Below, piece by piece: positions 51,352 through 59,406 of a stretch of 64,000 nt of DNA. Location of the stretch: contig JABTUK010000002.1 in assembly GCA_015075405.1 (NCBI GenBank), positions 930,001-994,000 of the forward strand, given 5' to 3'. The notes below the pieces were generated by a model that saw only the letters and a list, made by a program, of their open reading frames with translations, was not told where the DNA came from and ran no database searches. The stretch is from Anaerolineales bacterium. GTDB lineage: Bacteria > Chloroflexota > Anaerolineae > 4572-78 > J111. The translations under genes were made by a program, and so were the position numbers. Within the stretch, counting starts at the first letter, position 1, and each line of letters begins with the position of its first letter.

Positions 51352-52464
51352 TTATCCGAGGGTCATGGTGACCATAATGTAATCAATGCTAAAGGTGGGT
51401 TGGATGGACATAGTAACGATAGCCTGCCCGGCAATTTCCTGGGCGCGAGTGGCGCTCACATCCAGACTGTAGCCGACCAGAGCTTCACTTTCCACCATGC
51501 GGGTCAAAAAACCATCCAGGGTCGCTTTCATGGCGCTGCGGACGCGAATATTGTTGAGTTTGCCAATATAGGGATTGCAGGCCGCGCGCACGCCGTAGAT
51601 GGCGTAGTCTACAATGCGGCGGGTGGTAATTTGCGACCAGGCGGTATTAGTGGAGGTGGTGATGCCTTTGACCACCCGATACCCCTCGCGCTTTTCCACG
51701 GCCAAGATATTGTTCTTGACCAATTTTTCGAGGTCGCCGTAGTTGAAGTTGACCGCTAACCCAGTGACACTGACCACTTTGTTGGTGGGGCTGGTCTGAA
51801 CCGGCAAGGAAGAAATCAACCCGGCGACAGCGGCAGCCATGTAAGCGCCGGAGAGTTTCTCTTCACTAACTTCGCCGGTGGCGGGGTCGCGTTTTCTGAG
51901 GCTAACACCGGGCGCAACGTAAATCATCCGCCCATTATCGAGCACAGCCGCCGATTTGTTATTAATGATTTCATCGGCCCCGGTAGCGCCGTTAGAGCCG
52001 ATAATCCCTATCCGCTCGCGGTTGATTTCCTGCGTGCGATTCAGGTGGCCCGTCAGTTTGGCGACCATATCGCTCTTGGTAACATCCTGCCCGGCCAGAA
52101 CAACGATATTGACGATTTCGTTTTCGAGGAGGGCCAGGCCGGCCTCATACTTATCGGCAGTGGCGTTATCCACCCGAACCGCGTAGACTGTTCTGCCGCC
52201 GTTACCAAAAATCAGTTCCAACGCTTTCAACAGCGTGGGTTCGACGGCGTTTTTCTTGGGGGGAGTATTATTAGCCGGAGCATCTTTGGGCGGGCCGAAT
52301 ATTTCTTTGGCCTCGGTTAGACTGCTCAGGGTATAGACCCTATTCAGCTCACCTCCTTCCGCCGTGCCCACGATGCCAATGTTGCCAGTGCTGACGCCGC
52401 CAACACTGATCAACCCTTCATCCCGGACGGTAATGTAAATACCTGGCAAAATCACATCGGTCAT
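51352..52464 (-). CDS. Contractile tail sheath protein
   Basis: 370 residues. The start (LPGIYITVRDEGLISVGGVS) and C-terminal half (DYAIYGVRAACNPYIGKLNN, RVRSAMKATLDGFLTRMVES) are the hallmark of contractile sheath proteins of phage tails, T6SS and extracellular injection systems. The variable surface domain between about 65 and 180 is small, so this is a compact sheath. AGGAGGC precedes the ATG. First gene of the operon; it defines the particle as contractile. Confidence 0.95.
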   Translation of the reverse strand: MTDVILPGIYITVRDEGLISVGGVSTGNIGIVGTAEGGELNRVYTLSSLTEAKEIFGPPKDAPANNTPPKKNAVEPTLLKALELIFGNGGRTVYAVRVDNATADKYEAGLALLENEIVNIVVLAGQDVTKSDMVAKLTGHLNRTQEINRERIGIIGSNGATGADEIINNKSAAVLDNGRMIYVAPGVSLRKRDPATGEVSEEKLSGAYMAAAVAGLISSLPVQTSPTNKVVSVTGLAVNFNYGDLEKLVKNNILAVEKREGYRVVKGITTSTNTAWSQITTRRIVDYAIYGVRAACNPYIGKLNNIRVRSAMKATLDGFLTRMVESEALVGYSLDVSATRAQEIAGQAIVTMSIQPTFSIDYIMVTMTLG

Positions 52465-52679
52465 TTTGGCCTCCTATCGAACTTATCGGCATTGAATAAT
52501 TGTCTACCGGCAAGCGACAACTCAACCAAAGCTTGCCAGTGTTCATGCAGGCGGCTGAAACGGCATCAGAGATGGACCTGGCTAAACATCAACAAACCAT
52601 TTGGGTTGATGCCCCAGGCCAAATTCAGTGATATGGATTTAAAAAGTGTTAAATGTGGGTAAAATGGAGCCGATCAAAG

Positions 52680-52701
52680 GTATCCTAAACAGGAAGGATA
52701 C
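52680..52701 (-). promoter_or_regulatory. Hairpin at the 5' end of the operon leader
   Basis: GTATCCT and AGGATAC arms lie about 10-30 nt after the predicted transcription start. A second imperfect hairpin (CATCAAC/GTTGATG) lies at 52587-52611. They may protect the mRNA or control translation; no known riboswitch was recognised. Confidence 0.4.
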
Positions 52702-52716
52702 GCAAGACCGAAATCC

Positions 52717-52745
52717 ATTATATAACACAACAAAGAGAAATTCAA
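52717..52745 (-). promoter_or_regulatory. Predicted promoter of the injection-system operon
   Basis: TTGAAT and TATAAT are separated by 17 bp on the minus strand, about 250 bp before the sheath start codon, giving a long leader. No other gene is seen in 52465-53035. Confidence 0.6.
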
Positions 52746-52857
52746 GCCCCAATATGACTCCCCCTTTGATCCGTGTTATACTTTGAGAACATTCGGTCAT
52801 ACCAAAATCATCTCAGCTACGCCGCCCGCCGAGCGTTGATGAATGACAAAAATTAAA

Positions 52858-52964
52858 TCGGTAAACAGGAACACAGAGCCGCGCAGAGACATCACAAGAA
52901 CCACAGAGAAATCTCAGCGAATCTCCGGGTCTCCTCCGTGTTTCTCTGTGTAATTTTTTACCGA
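52858..52964. repeat. Dispersed inverted repeat of the ACACAGAG type
   Basis: TCGGTAAA and TTTACCGA form the outer ends; the left half carries CACAGAG units and the right half CTCTGTG. It lies between the divergent injection operon and the aldo/keto reductase gene. Confidence 0.7.
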
Positions 52965-53035
52965 ACTATTTTCTTAAGCTTCATAAACGCCCGGCTACCA
53001 GAGGTGGAAGCCCGCTGAAACAGGCTGGTGAACAG

Positions 53036-54004
53036 ATGGACTACAGCAAACTCGGTAACACCGATCTCAACGTTTCCCGGCTGTGCCTGGGCACGATGAC
53101 CATGGGCTGGACTTCGGACAAAAAAGACTCATTTGCTGTGATGGATTATGCCCTGGAACATGGGATCAACTTTTTTGATACCGCCGATATTTACTCCTCC
53201 TGGGCCAAAGACAACCCCGGCGGCGTGGCCGAAAGCTGGATTGGCGAATGGCTGACCGAGCGGCGGGTGCGTGACAAAATCATCATCGCCACCAAAGCGC
53301 GGGGGCGCATGTGGGAAGGGCCGGACGGCGAGGGTCTCAACCGAACGCATTTAATGCGGGCCGTGGAGGACAGCCTGCGCCGGCTGCAAGTCGAAACGAT
53401 TGACCTCTATCAAAGCCACTGGCCCGACGAAAACACCCCTTTGGAAGAAACCTTTCGGGCCTTTGAGGCGATGATTCAACAGGGCAAGGTGCGTTACCTG
53501 GGCTGCTCCAACCATACCGCCGCGCAACTGCGGGAAACCCTGGCGGTCTGCGCCGCGCATCACCTGCCCCGCTACGAGTCGCTCCAGCCGCACTACAATC
53601 TGGTCCATCGCCAGGAGTACGAAGCGGAATTGATGGCTTTGTGCCAAGAGGAAAATTTAGGGGTTATTCCCTACAGCCCGCTGCAAGGCGGCTTCTTGAC
53701 CGGCAAATACCGCCGCGACGGCAGCGCCCCCGCCCAGAGTCGCGGCGCGGGCAGTGAACGGATGCGCAACTACGCCAATGAAGCGGGCTTTGCCATCCTC
53801 GATGCCCTGGCAGAGATGGGACGGGTTCACAATGCCTCTCAAGCCCAGGTCGCCCTGGCCTGGCTGTTGGCTAATCCAACCGTCACCTCGGCTATCATTG
53901 GGGCCAACACCGTCGCCCAACTGGCCGAACTTTTTCCGGCGGTGGAGCTAACTCTTTCAGCAGAAGAGAAAGACCGGCTCGACAGTTTGAAAAGCCCGGT
54001 TTAA
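53036..54004 (+). CDS. Aldo/keto reductase
   Basis: 322 residues forming an NADPH-dependent TIM barrel. The catalytic tetrad is complete: Asp48 and Tyr53 (FFDTADIY), Lys87 (IIIATKA) and His128 (YQSHWPD). C-terminal cofactor-binding sequence TVTSAIIGANTVAQL is intact. Family members reduce aldehydes or detoxify methylglyoxal, but some act on sugars. The start ATG follows a GAACAG region with only a weak ribosome-binding site. Confidence 0.95.
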   Translation: MDYSKLGNTDLNVSRLCLGTMTMGWTSDKKDSFAVMDYALEHGINFFDTADIYSSWAKDNPGGVAESWIGEWLTERRVRDKIIIATKARGRMWEGPDGEGLNRTHLMRAVEDSLRRLQVETIDLYQSHWPDENTPLEETFRAFEAMIQQGKVRYLGCSNHTAAQLRETLAVCAAHHLPRYESLQPHYNLVHRQEYEAELMALCQEENLGVIPYSPLQGGFLTGKYRRDGSAPAQSRGAGSERMRNYANEAGFAILDALAEMGRVHNASQAQVALAWLLANPTVTSAIIGANTVAQLAELFPAVELTLSAEEKDRLDSLKSPV

Positions 54005-54080
54005 AGGGAACTGAGGGAACTCATAGGAACTGAGGGAACTGAAAATTTCCTTCAGTTCCCTCAGTTCCCTCAGTTCCTTT
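54004..54080. repeat. Nonamer-based hairpin repeat
   Basis: Alternating GGAACTGAG/GGAACTCATA units on the left are complementary to three CAGTTCCCT units on the right. The unit resembles the stem of the intercistronic repeats at 42184 and 48636. It fills the gap before the kynureninase gene. Confidence 0.8.
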
Positions 54081-54100
54081 TTACAATAAAGGTGTTCGCC

Positions 54101-55384
54101 ATGAATTTTACCCGCACCGATCTTGATTTTGCCCATGAACTGGATGCCCAGGATGAACTGGCCTCGTTCCGGGACGAGTTTGTGATTGAAGACCCGGATT
54201 TAATCTACCTGGATGGCAACTCCCTGGGCCGGCTGCCCAAACGAACCATCGAGTTTATGCGTCGGGCGATTGAGGTCGAGTGGGGCGAGCGCCTGATCCG
54301 GCTGTGGAATGACGGCTGGGTGCGCACCCCTACCACGCTGGGCGCAAAAATTGCCCAACTGGTCGGCGCGCAGCCCGACGAGATTCTTGTCACCGAAGCG
54401 ACCTCGATCAACCTGTTCAAGCTGGCGGTGGCGGCGCTGCGGGCGCGGCCTGAGCGGGCCAAGATTGTCAGCGATGTCTTTAATTTCCCGTCAGACCTGT
54501 ATATTTTGCAGGGGATTATAGATTTGCTGGGCCGGCGGCATCGCCTGGAACTGATCCCCTCGGCTGACACCATCACCATTGACCCGGCAGCGGTTGGCGC
54601 GGCCATAGATGACGATACCGCCCTGGTCAGCCTGACCCACGTGGCTTTCAAAAGCGCCTTTATGTATGATCTGGCCGCCGTGACAGAGCAGGCGCATCGC
54701 GCCGGAGCGCTGATGTTGTGGGATTTGAGCCATTCGGTGGGGGCGGTCCCGCTGGATTTGAACGGCAGCAAGGCCGATTTAGCCATCGGCTGCACCTACA
54801 AATATCTCAACGGCGGGCCGGGCGCGCCGGCCTTTCTGTATGTGCGGCGCGACCTGCAAAGCCAACTTAACCAGCCGATGTGGGGCTGGTTTGCCGCCAA
54901 AAATCCCTTTGCCTTTGACCTGGAGTACACCCCCGCCGACGACATTGCCCGCTACAAAGTCGGCACGCCGCCGATGCTTTCCATGAAGGCAGTGGAACCG
55001 GCGCTGGATATTCTGCTGGAAGCGGGTATGGCGCGGCTGCGGGCCAAAAGCATCCGCCAGACGGACTATCTGATCTTTCTGGCCGAGCAGTGGCTGGAGC
55101 CGCTGGGCTTCACCATCGGCACGCCGCGCCGAGCCGAGGTTCGCGGCTCCCACGTGTCGCTGCGCCACGCCGAAAGCTACCGTATCAACCGCGCCCTGAT
55201 CGAAGCCGAACCGCCCGCCGTGAGGGTCATCCCCGATTTTCGCGCGCCGGATAATATTCGCCTGGGCCTTGCCCCGCTTTACACCACATTCACTGACATC
55301 TACCGGGCTATGGCTCGCCTGCGCGAGATTGTCGAAACCAGGCTTTACGAGCAGTATTCGGCGGAGCGGTTGGCGGTGACGTAA
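54101..55384 (+). CDS. kynU: Kynureninase
   Basis: 427 residues from ATG 54101 (AAAGG upstream; GTG 54092 is an alternative). It is a PLP enzyme that splits kynurenine to anthranilate and alanine. Signatures: YLDGNSLGRLPKRT near the N-terminus, WDLSHSVGAVPLDLN, and the PLP Lys234 in CTYKYLNGGPGAPAF. C-terminal substrate segment RGSHVSLRHAESYRI is present. No other kynurenine pathway gene lies nearby. Its last 77 bp overlap the convergent mnmG gene. Confidence 0.95.
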   Translation: MNFTRTDLDFAHELDAQDELASFRDEFVIEDPDLIYLDGNSLGRLPKRTIEFMRRAIEVEWGERLIRLWNDGWVRTPTTLGAKIAQLVGAQPDEILVTEATSINLFKLAVAALRARPERAKIVSDVFNFPSDLYILQGIIDLLGRRHRLELIPSADTITIDPAAVGAAIDDDTALVSLTHVAFKSAFMYDLAAVTEQAHRAGALMLWDLSHSVGAVPLDLNGSKADLAIGCTYKYLNGGPGAPAFLYVRRDLQSQLNQPMWGWFAAKNPFAFDLEYTPADDIARYKVGTPPMLSMKAVEPALDILLEAGMARLRAKSIRQTDYLIFLAEQWLEPLGFTIGTPRRAEVRGSHVSLRHAESYRINRALIEAEPPAVRVIPDFRAPDNIRLGLAPLYTTFTDIYRAMARLREIVETRLYEQYSAERLAVT

Positions 55385-57314
55385 GCCCCCTCCGCTCCAA
55401 ATGCACCAGCAGAATACTAATATCCGCCGGATTGACCCCGGCGATGCGCCCGGCCTGGCCGACGGTGGCCGGGCGGAAGCGGTTGAGCTTCTGGCGGGCT
55501 TCGGTGCGGAGGCCGCCGATGCTGTCGTAATCAAAATCGGGCGGGATGAGCTTGTTTTCCAGGCGCTGCACCCGCTCGACGTGCTGCTGCTGCTTGGCGA
55601 TGTAGCCCTCAAACTTGGTTTCGATGCTGACCTGCTCGGCTACCGCTTCCGGCAGCGGTTCGGGCGGCGGAACCAGCGAGGCGATCACCTCGTACGTCAC
55701 CTCCGGGCGGCGCAGGTAGTGCAGGGCATTGACCCCGTTCTCAATCGGCTCCAGGCCAAAATCGGCCAGCACCTGGGCCGTGCCGTTGGCCGAGGAGATA
55801 TTGGTCACTTTCAGCCGCTCCAACTCCTGCTGCACCGCGCGCCGTTTGGCTTCAACCGCCTCGTAGCGTCCCTTTGGCAGCAAACCCACCTCGTAGCCCA
55901 AATGCGACAAGCGCAAATCGGCGTTGTCCTGCCGTAACAGCAGCCGGTACTCCGCCCGCGAGGTCATCTGGCGGTAGGGTTCGGTGTGTTCCTGCGTCAC
56001 CAGGTCGTCAATCAACACCCCGATATAAGCCTGCTCCCGGCCCAGCGTGAGCGGCGCTTTGCCCTGGGCCTTCAAAGCGGCATTGATCCCGGCCATCAAG
56101 CCCTGGGCGGCGGCTTCTTCATAGCCGGTCGTCCCGTTGATCTGGCCGGCGTGGAACAGCCCTTCGAGCTGTTTGGTTTCCAGCCAGGCGTGAAGTTGGT
56201 CGGGCGGCACATAATCATATTCCACCGCGTAACCGGCCCGCATAATTTCGGCATGCCGCAGGGCCGGGATCGAGCGGACCATGGCCCACTGCGCATCTTC
56301 CGGCAGGCTGGTGTTGGCCCCTTGTAGGTAAACTTCGGTGGTCTGCCAGCCCTCCGGCTCCAAAAACAACTGGTGGCTCTCTTTGTGGGCAAAGCGGACA
56401 ATCTTATCTTCGATACTGGGGCAGTAGCGCGGCCCAACCCCCTCGATCACGCCGGTAAACATCGGCGCGCGATCGAGGTTGGCCCGGATGACCTCATGGG
56501 TTTCCGGCTGGGTGTAGACCATGTAACAGGGCAGTTGGGGCCGCCAGTCGGACTGCTGTGCCAGGGGATAAACCGGGTGAGGCGACTCCTTCAGCCAGGC
56601 CGGGACCTGCGGCGGGTTTTCGACATTCTCAAAGCTGAAGTAGAGCGGCGTCTCGCTGCCGTATTGCGAAGTGGTCTGGCGAAAATCAATCGTGCGGGCA
56701 TCGAGCCGGGGCGGCGTGCCTGTTTTTAGCCGGCCCAGGCGAAAACCCAGTTCGGTCAGCGAGGTGGACAGGCGATAAGCCGCCCCTTCGCCGGCGCGGC
56801 CGCCTTGAGTAATGCTCTCGCCGGTAATAAGTCGCCCGCCCAAAAACGTGCCGGTGGTCAGCACCACCGTTTTGGCGTAGTAGCGGCTGCCATACTGAGT
56901 TTGCACCCCGTGAATAGCCTCGCCTTTGACCAACAAGCCTTCGACCATGGCCTGCTTGACGTGCAGGTTGGGCGTGTTTTCCAGAGTACGCTGGACCATC
57001 CAGGCGTACCGCTTTTTGTCAGCCTGGGCGCGCAGGGCATGGACCGCCGGTCCCTTGCTGTGGTTGAGCAGCCGCACCTGGATGAAGGTAGCGTCGGTCA
57101 ATTTGCCCATTGCCCCGCCCAAGGCGTCAATCTCGCGCACCAGGTGGCCCTTGGCCGAACCGCCAATGCTGGGATTGCAGCTCATCCAGCCAATCGTATC
57201 CAGATACATGGTCAGCAGCAGGGTACGGCAATTCATATTGGCCGCCGCCAGGGCCGCTTCTACCCCGGCGTGCCCCCCGCCAACCACGATAACATCGTAA
57301 GTTGATTCGATCAT
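55308..57314 (-). CDS. mnmG: tRNA uridine 5-carboxymethylaminomethyl modification enzyme MnmG (GidA)
   Basis: 668 residues. FAD-binding VIVVGGGHAGVEAALAAA, SCNPSIGGSAKGHLVREIDA, GTFLGGRLITGE, LKTGTPPRLD and the C-terminal SRAEYRLLLRQDNADLRLS are diagnostic. With MnmE it makes the cmnm5 group at the wobble uridine of tRNAs. The typical C-terminus (ADISILLVHLERRG) is followed by about 25 extra residues that run antisense into kynU. The overlap probably arose by loss of the normal stop codon. Confidence 0.97.
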   Translation of the reverse strand: MIESTYDVIVVGGGHAGVEAALAAANMNCRTLLLTMYLDTIGWMSCNPSIGGSAKGHLVREIDALGGAMGKLTDATFIQVRLLNHSKGPAVHALRAQADKKRYAWMVQRTLENTPNLHVKQAMVEGLLVKGEAIHGVQTQYGSRYYAKTVVLTTGTFLGGRLITGESITQGGRAGEGAAYRLSTSLTELGFRLGRLKTGTPPRLDARTIDFRQTTSQYGSETPLYFSFENVENPPQVPAWLKESPHPVYPLAQQSDWRPQLPCYMVYTQPETHEVIRANLDRAPMFTGVIEGVGPRYCPSIEDKIVRFAHKESHQLFLEPEGWQTTEVYLQGANTSLPEDAQWAMVRSIPALRHAEIMRAGYAVEYDYVPPDQLHAWLETKQLEGLFHAGQINGTTGYEEAAAQGLMAGINAALKAQGKAPLTLGREQAYIGVLIDDLVTQEHTEPYRQMTSRAEYRLLLRQDNADLRLSHLGYEVGLLPKGRYEAVEAKRRAVQQELERLKVTNISSANGTAQVLADFGLEPIENGVNALHYLRRPEVTYEVIASLVPPPEPLPEAVAEQVSIETKFEGYIAKQQQHVERVQRLENKLIPPDFDYDSIGGLRTEARQKLNRFRPATVGQAGRIAGVNPADISILLVHLERRGLTSPPTAPPNTARKAWFRQSRAGEP

Positions 57315-57329
57315 ACCATCAATTCTAAT

Positions 57330-57674
57330 TCACAAAACCTTAATACCATCTTGGAGAAGATTGCGATAAAGTCCGGTTTGGAGTTGGGCCAATTGATCCC
57401 AATGAGCCTGGCTCCAAACGCGGGTGGAGAGATAAAAACCATGTTCTAGTGAAATCTCAGCCGCGATGTACCGAATCGCTTTGCGCAGCTCAAGTTCATC
57501 TTGATCCACAATAACTGCAATATCCATATCCGAATCAGGCTGCGCCTCCGCCCGAGTACGAGAGCCAAAAAGGGTGATTGAAAGTATCCGGTTGCCAAAT
57601 TGTTCCTCTAATCGGCGAGTAAAAGTCTGTATAGCTTTCAACTCTTGAGCAGCCAAATCAACCTGTAATTCCAC
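57330..57674 (-). CDS. MNT-type minimal nucleotidyltransferase
   Basis: About 114 residues from a GTG with GGGGA 8 nt upstream. The polymerase-beta-like motif is complete: FGSRTRAEAQPDSDMDIAV (G-S, then D-x-D). In MNT/HEPN systems this protein AMPylates and silences a HEPN ribonuclease. The neighbouring HEPN gene is deleted, so this looks like an orphan antitoxin. Further ATG-less extension upstream is possible. Confidence 0.85.
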   Translation of the reverse strand: MELQVDLAAQELKAIQTFTRRLEEQFGNRILSITLFGSRTRAEAQPDSDMDIAVIVDQDELELRKAIRYIAAEISLEHGFYLSTRVWSQAHWDQLAQLQTGLYRNLLQDGIKVL

Positions 57675-57850
57675 TGTCACTTTCCCCAAAATAACGTTCA
57701 ATTCGAGCGACAAAACGCTGCGCGTCCTTTAGAACATCCTCCGCCGTAGATTTCTCTACGATAATGGTAGAAACCTAAATCCAAGTTACCCTCTGCTGCC
57801 TCCAAGTCACGTCGAGCATATTCAAGATACAGATGACTCTCGCTAAACAT
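57658..57850 (-). pseudogene. HEPN-domain toxin gene with internal deletion
   Basis: ATG 57850 begins a typical HEPN N-terminus (HLYLEYARRDLEAAEGNLDL) which ends within one codon run. The following sequence, one frame over, gives the HEPN C-terminus (VEKSTAEDVLKDAQRFVARI, then ERYFGES) up to TGA at 57658, overlapping the MNT gene. About 60-70 central residues, including the expected Arg-x4-6-His catalytic motif, are missing. The product should be inactive. Confidence 0.75.
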
Positions 57851-58052
57851 CTCTTGCCAAAGATTTGGTTGACGTCCCTTACTATTTAAGTGAATAAGTA
57901 TAGCCCAAGCCAGAAGTCAAGGCAAACTGCCTAACTTTCCAAAATTCCCGAATATTGACCCCAAAAAGTCCCAAAAATAACCAAACAGTGCAAAAACAGG
58001 AAAATATCCCTCATTATTAGAGAAAGCCCCCGCCACTTTTGCCGGGGCACAG

Positions 58053-58061
58053 TGTTATAAT
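58053..58061 (+). promoter_or_regulatory. Extended -10 promoter of the fab genes
   Basis: TGTTATAAT lies 63 bp before the fabF start, the same box as in the histidine kinase promoter. A GC hairpin-like sequence precedes it. The gap 57851-58123 has no other gene. Confidence 0.5.
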
Positions 58062-58123
58062 TGTGGGGCAACGACAAACTGCAAAAAACTGCTATTATCA
58101 AACTATTTAGAGGGAGAAATGCT

Positions 58124-59368
58124 ATGAAACGCAGAGTAGTGGTAACAGGGATGGGGGCCGTCACGCCGGTTGGCAACACAGTTGACGAAGCCTGGGAAAA
58201 TTTAAAAGCCGGCAAAAGCGGGATTACCACCATCACCCGTTTTGACGTGTCGGAGTTGGAAACCAAATTTGCCGGCGAAGTGCTCAATTTTGATCCCGAT
58301 GCGTTGTTCGGGCGCAAAGAAGCCCGCCGGATGGACCGCTACACCCATTTTGCCATGGAGGCGTCGCGGCAGGCCATCGAAAGTTCCAAGCTGCTGGAAA
58401 ATGGCACCGACCGGGAACGAGTGGGGTTGGTGATTGGCTCGTGTGTGGGCGGGATGGATACGGCTTTCAGCCAGTATGATCTGCTTAAACAGCGCGGCCC
58501 GACCAAAGTCAGTCCCTTTGGCATTCCCATGATTTTACCCGACACCGCCCCGGCCCGAATTGCCATTGACTACGGCCTGCGCGGTCCCAATATGGCCGTC
58601 GTGACGGCTTGCGCCACCGGCTCCAATTCGCTGGGGGAAGCATTTGAGATGATTGCTCGCGGCGATGCCGAGGCGATGATCGCCGGGGGAGCCGAGGCCG
58701 CCACCAATCCGCTGATTATCGCCGGGTTCAATGTGATGAAAGCGCTGTCAGTTGAGAATGACAATCCGGCCGGAGCATGCCGCCCCTTTGACCTGCGCCG
58801 TAACGGTTTTGTCATGAGTGAAGGGTCGGTGGTGTTGGTGCTGGAAGAGTTGGAACATGCCAAAGAGCGCAACGCCCCGATTCTGGCTGAATTTATCGGC
58901 TACGGCACCTCGGTGGACGCCAACCACATGGCCTCCCCTCTGGAAGATGCCGCCGGGGCGATTCTGGCTATTCGCCGGGCAATCAAACGGGCGGGAATTG
59001 ACCCCAGCGAGATTGATTACGTCAACGCTCACGGTACGTCCACTGAACTGAATGATAAAACGGAAACTAAGGCTATTAAAGAGGTTTTGGGCGAGCATGC
59101 TTACAATACCCATGTCACCTCTTCTAAATCTATGACCGGCCATCTGTTTGGGGCTGCCGGAGCCTTGGAAGCGATGGTTTGCGTCAAAACCCTAACCGAT
59201 GGTATTATCTCTCCCACCATCAATTACGAAACCCCCGACCCCGAATGTGATCTGGATTACACCCCTAATGTGGCCCGGTCAGCCGATGTGTCGGTCGCTA
59301 TGTCGAACTCATTTGGGCTGGGCGGTCACAATGCCACGATCATCTTGAGAAAATATACCGGAAATTAG
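58124..59368 (+). CDS. fabF: 3-oxoacyl-ACP synthase II (FabF)
   Basis: 414 residues from ATG 58124 with AGAGGGAG. The condensing triad is Cys163 (VTACATGSNSLGEAF), His303 (NAHGTST) and His340 (SMTGHLFGAAG). It elongates acyl-ACP with malonyl-ACP in fatty acid synthesis. An upstream TTG-led reading is discarded because the start above has a proper ribosome-binding site. Operon with fabH. Confidence 0.97.
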   Translation: MKRRVVVTGMGAVTPVGNTVDEAWENLKAGKSGITTITRFDVSELETKFAGEVLNFDPDALFGRKEARRMDRYTHFAMEASRQAIESSKLLENGTDRERVGLVIGSCVGGMDTAFSQYDLLKQRGPTKVSPFGIPMILPDTAPARIAIDYGLRGPNMAVVTACATGSNSLGEAFEMIARGDAEAMIAGGAEAATNPLIIAGFNVMKALSVENDNPAGACRPFDLRRNGFVMSEGSVVLVLEELEHAKERNAPILAEFIGYGTSVDANHMASPLEDAAGAILAIRRAIKRAGIDPSEIDYVNAHGTSTELNDKTETKAIKEVLGEHAYNTHVTSSKSMTGHLFGAAGALEAMVCVKTLTDGIISPTINYETPDPECDLDYTPNVARSADVSVAMSNSFGLGGHNATIILRKYTGN

Positions 59369-59406
59369 GTTCAACGTTAAACGTTTAAGGTTCAAGGAGT
59401 AACCCT

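Noticed and set aside
33705-52464. Prophage
   Set aside because: No capsid, portal, terminase, integrase, holin or lysozyme-lysis genes are visible and the operon is flanked by ordinary chromosomal genes; an injection system or tailocin fits better.
52465-52716. Riboswitch in the 250-nt leader of the injection operon
   Set aside because: Two simple hairpins are present but no known riboswitch core was recognised, so no class is claimed.
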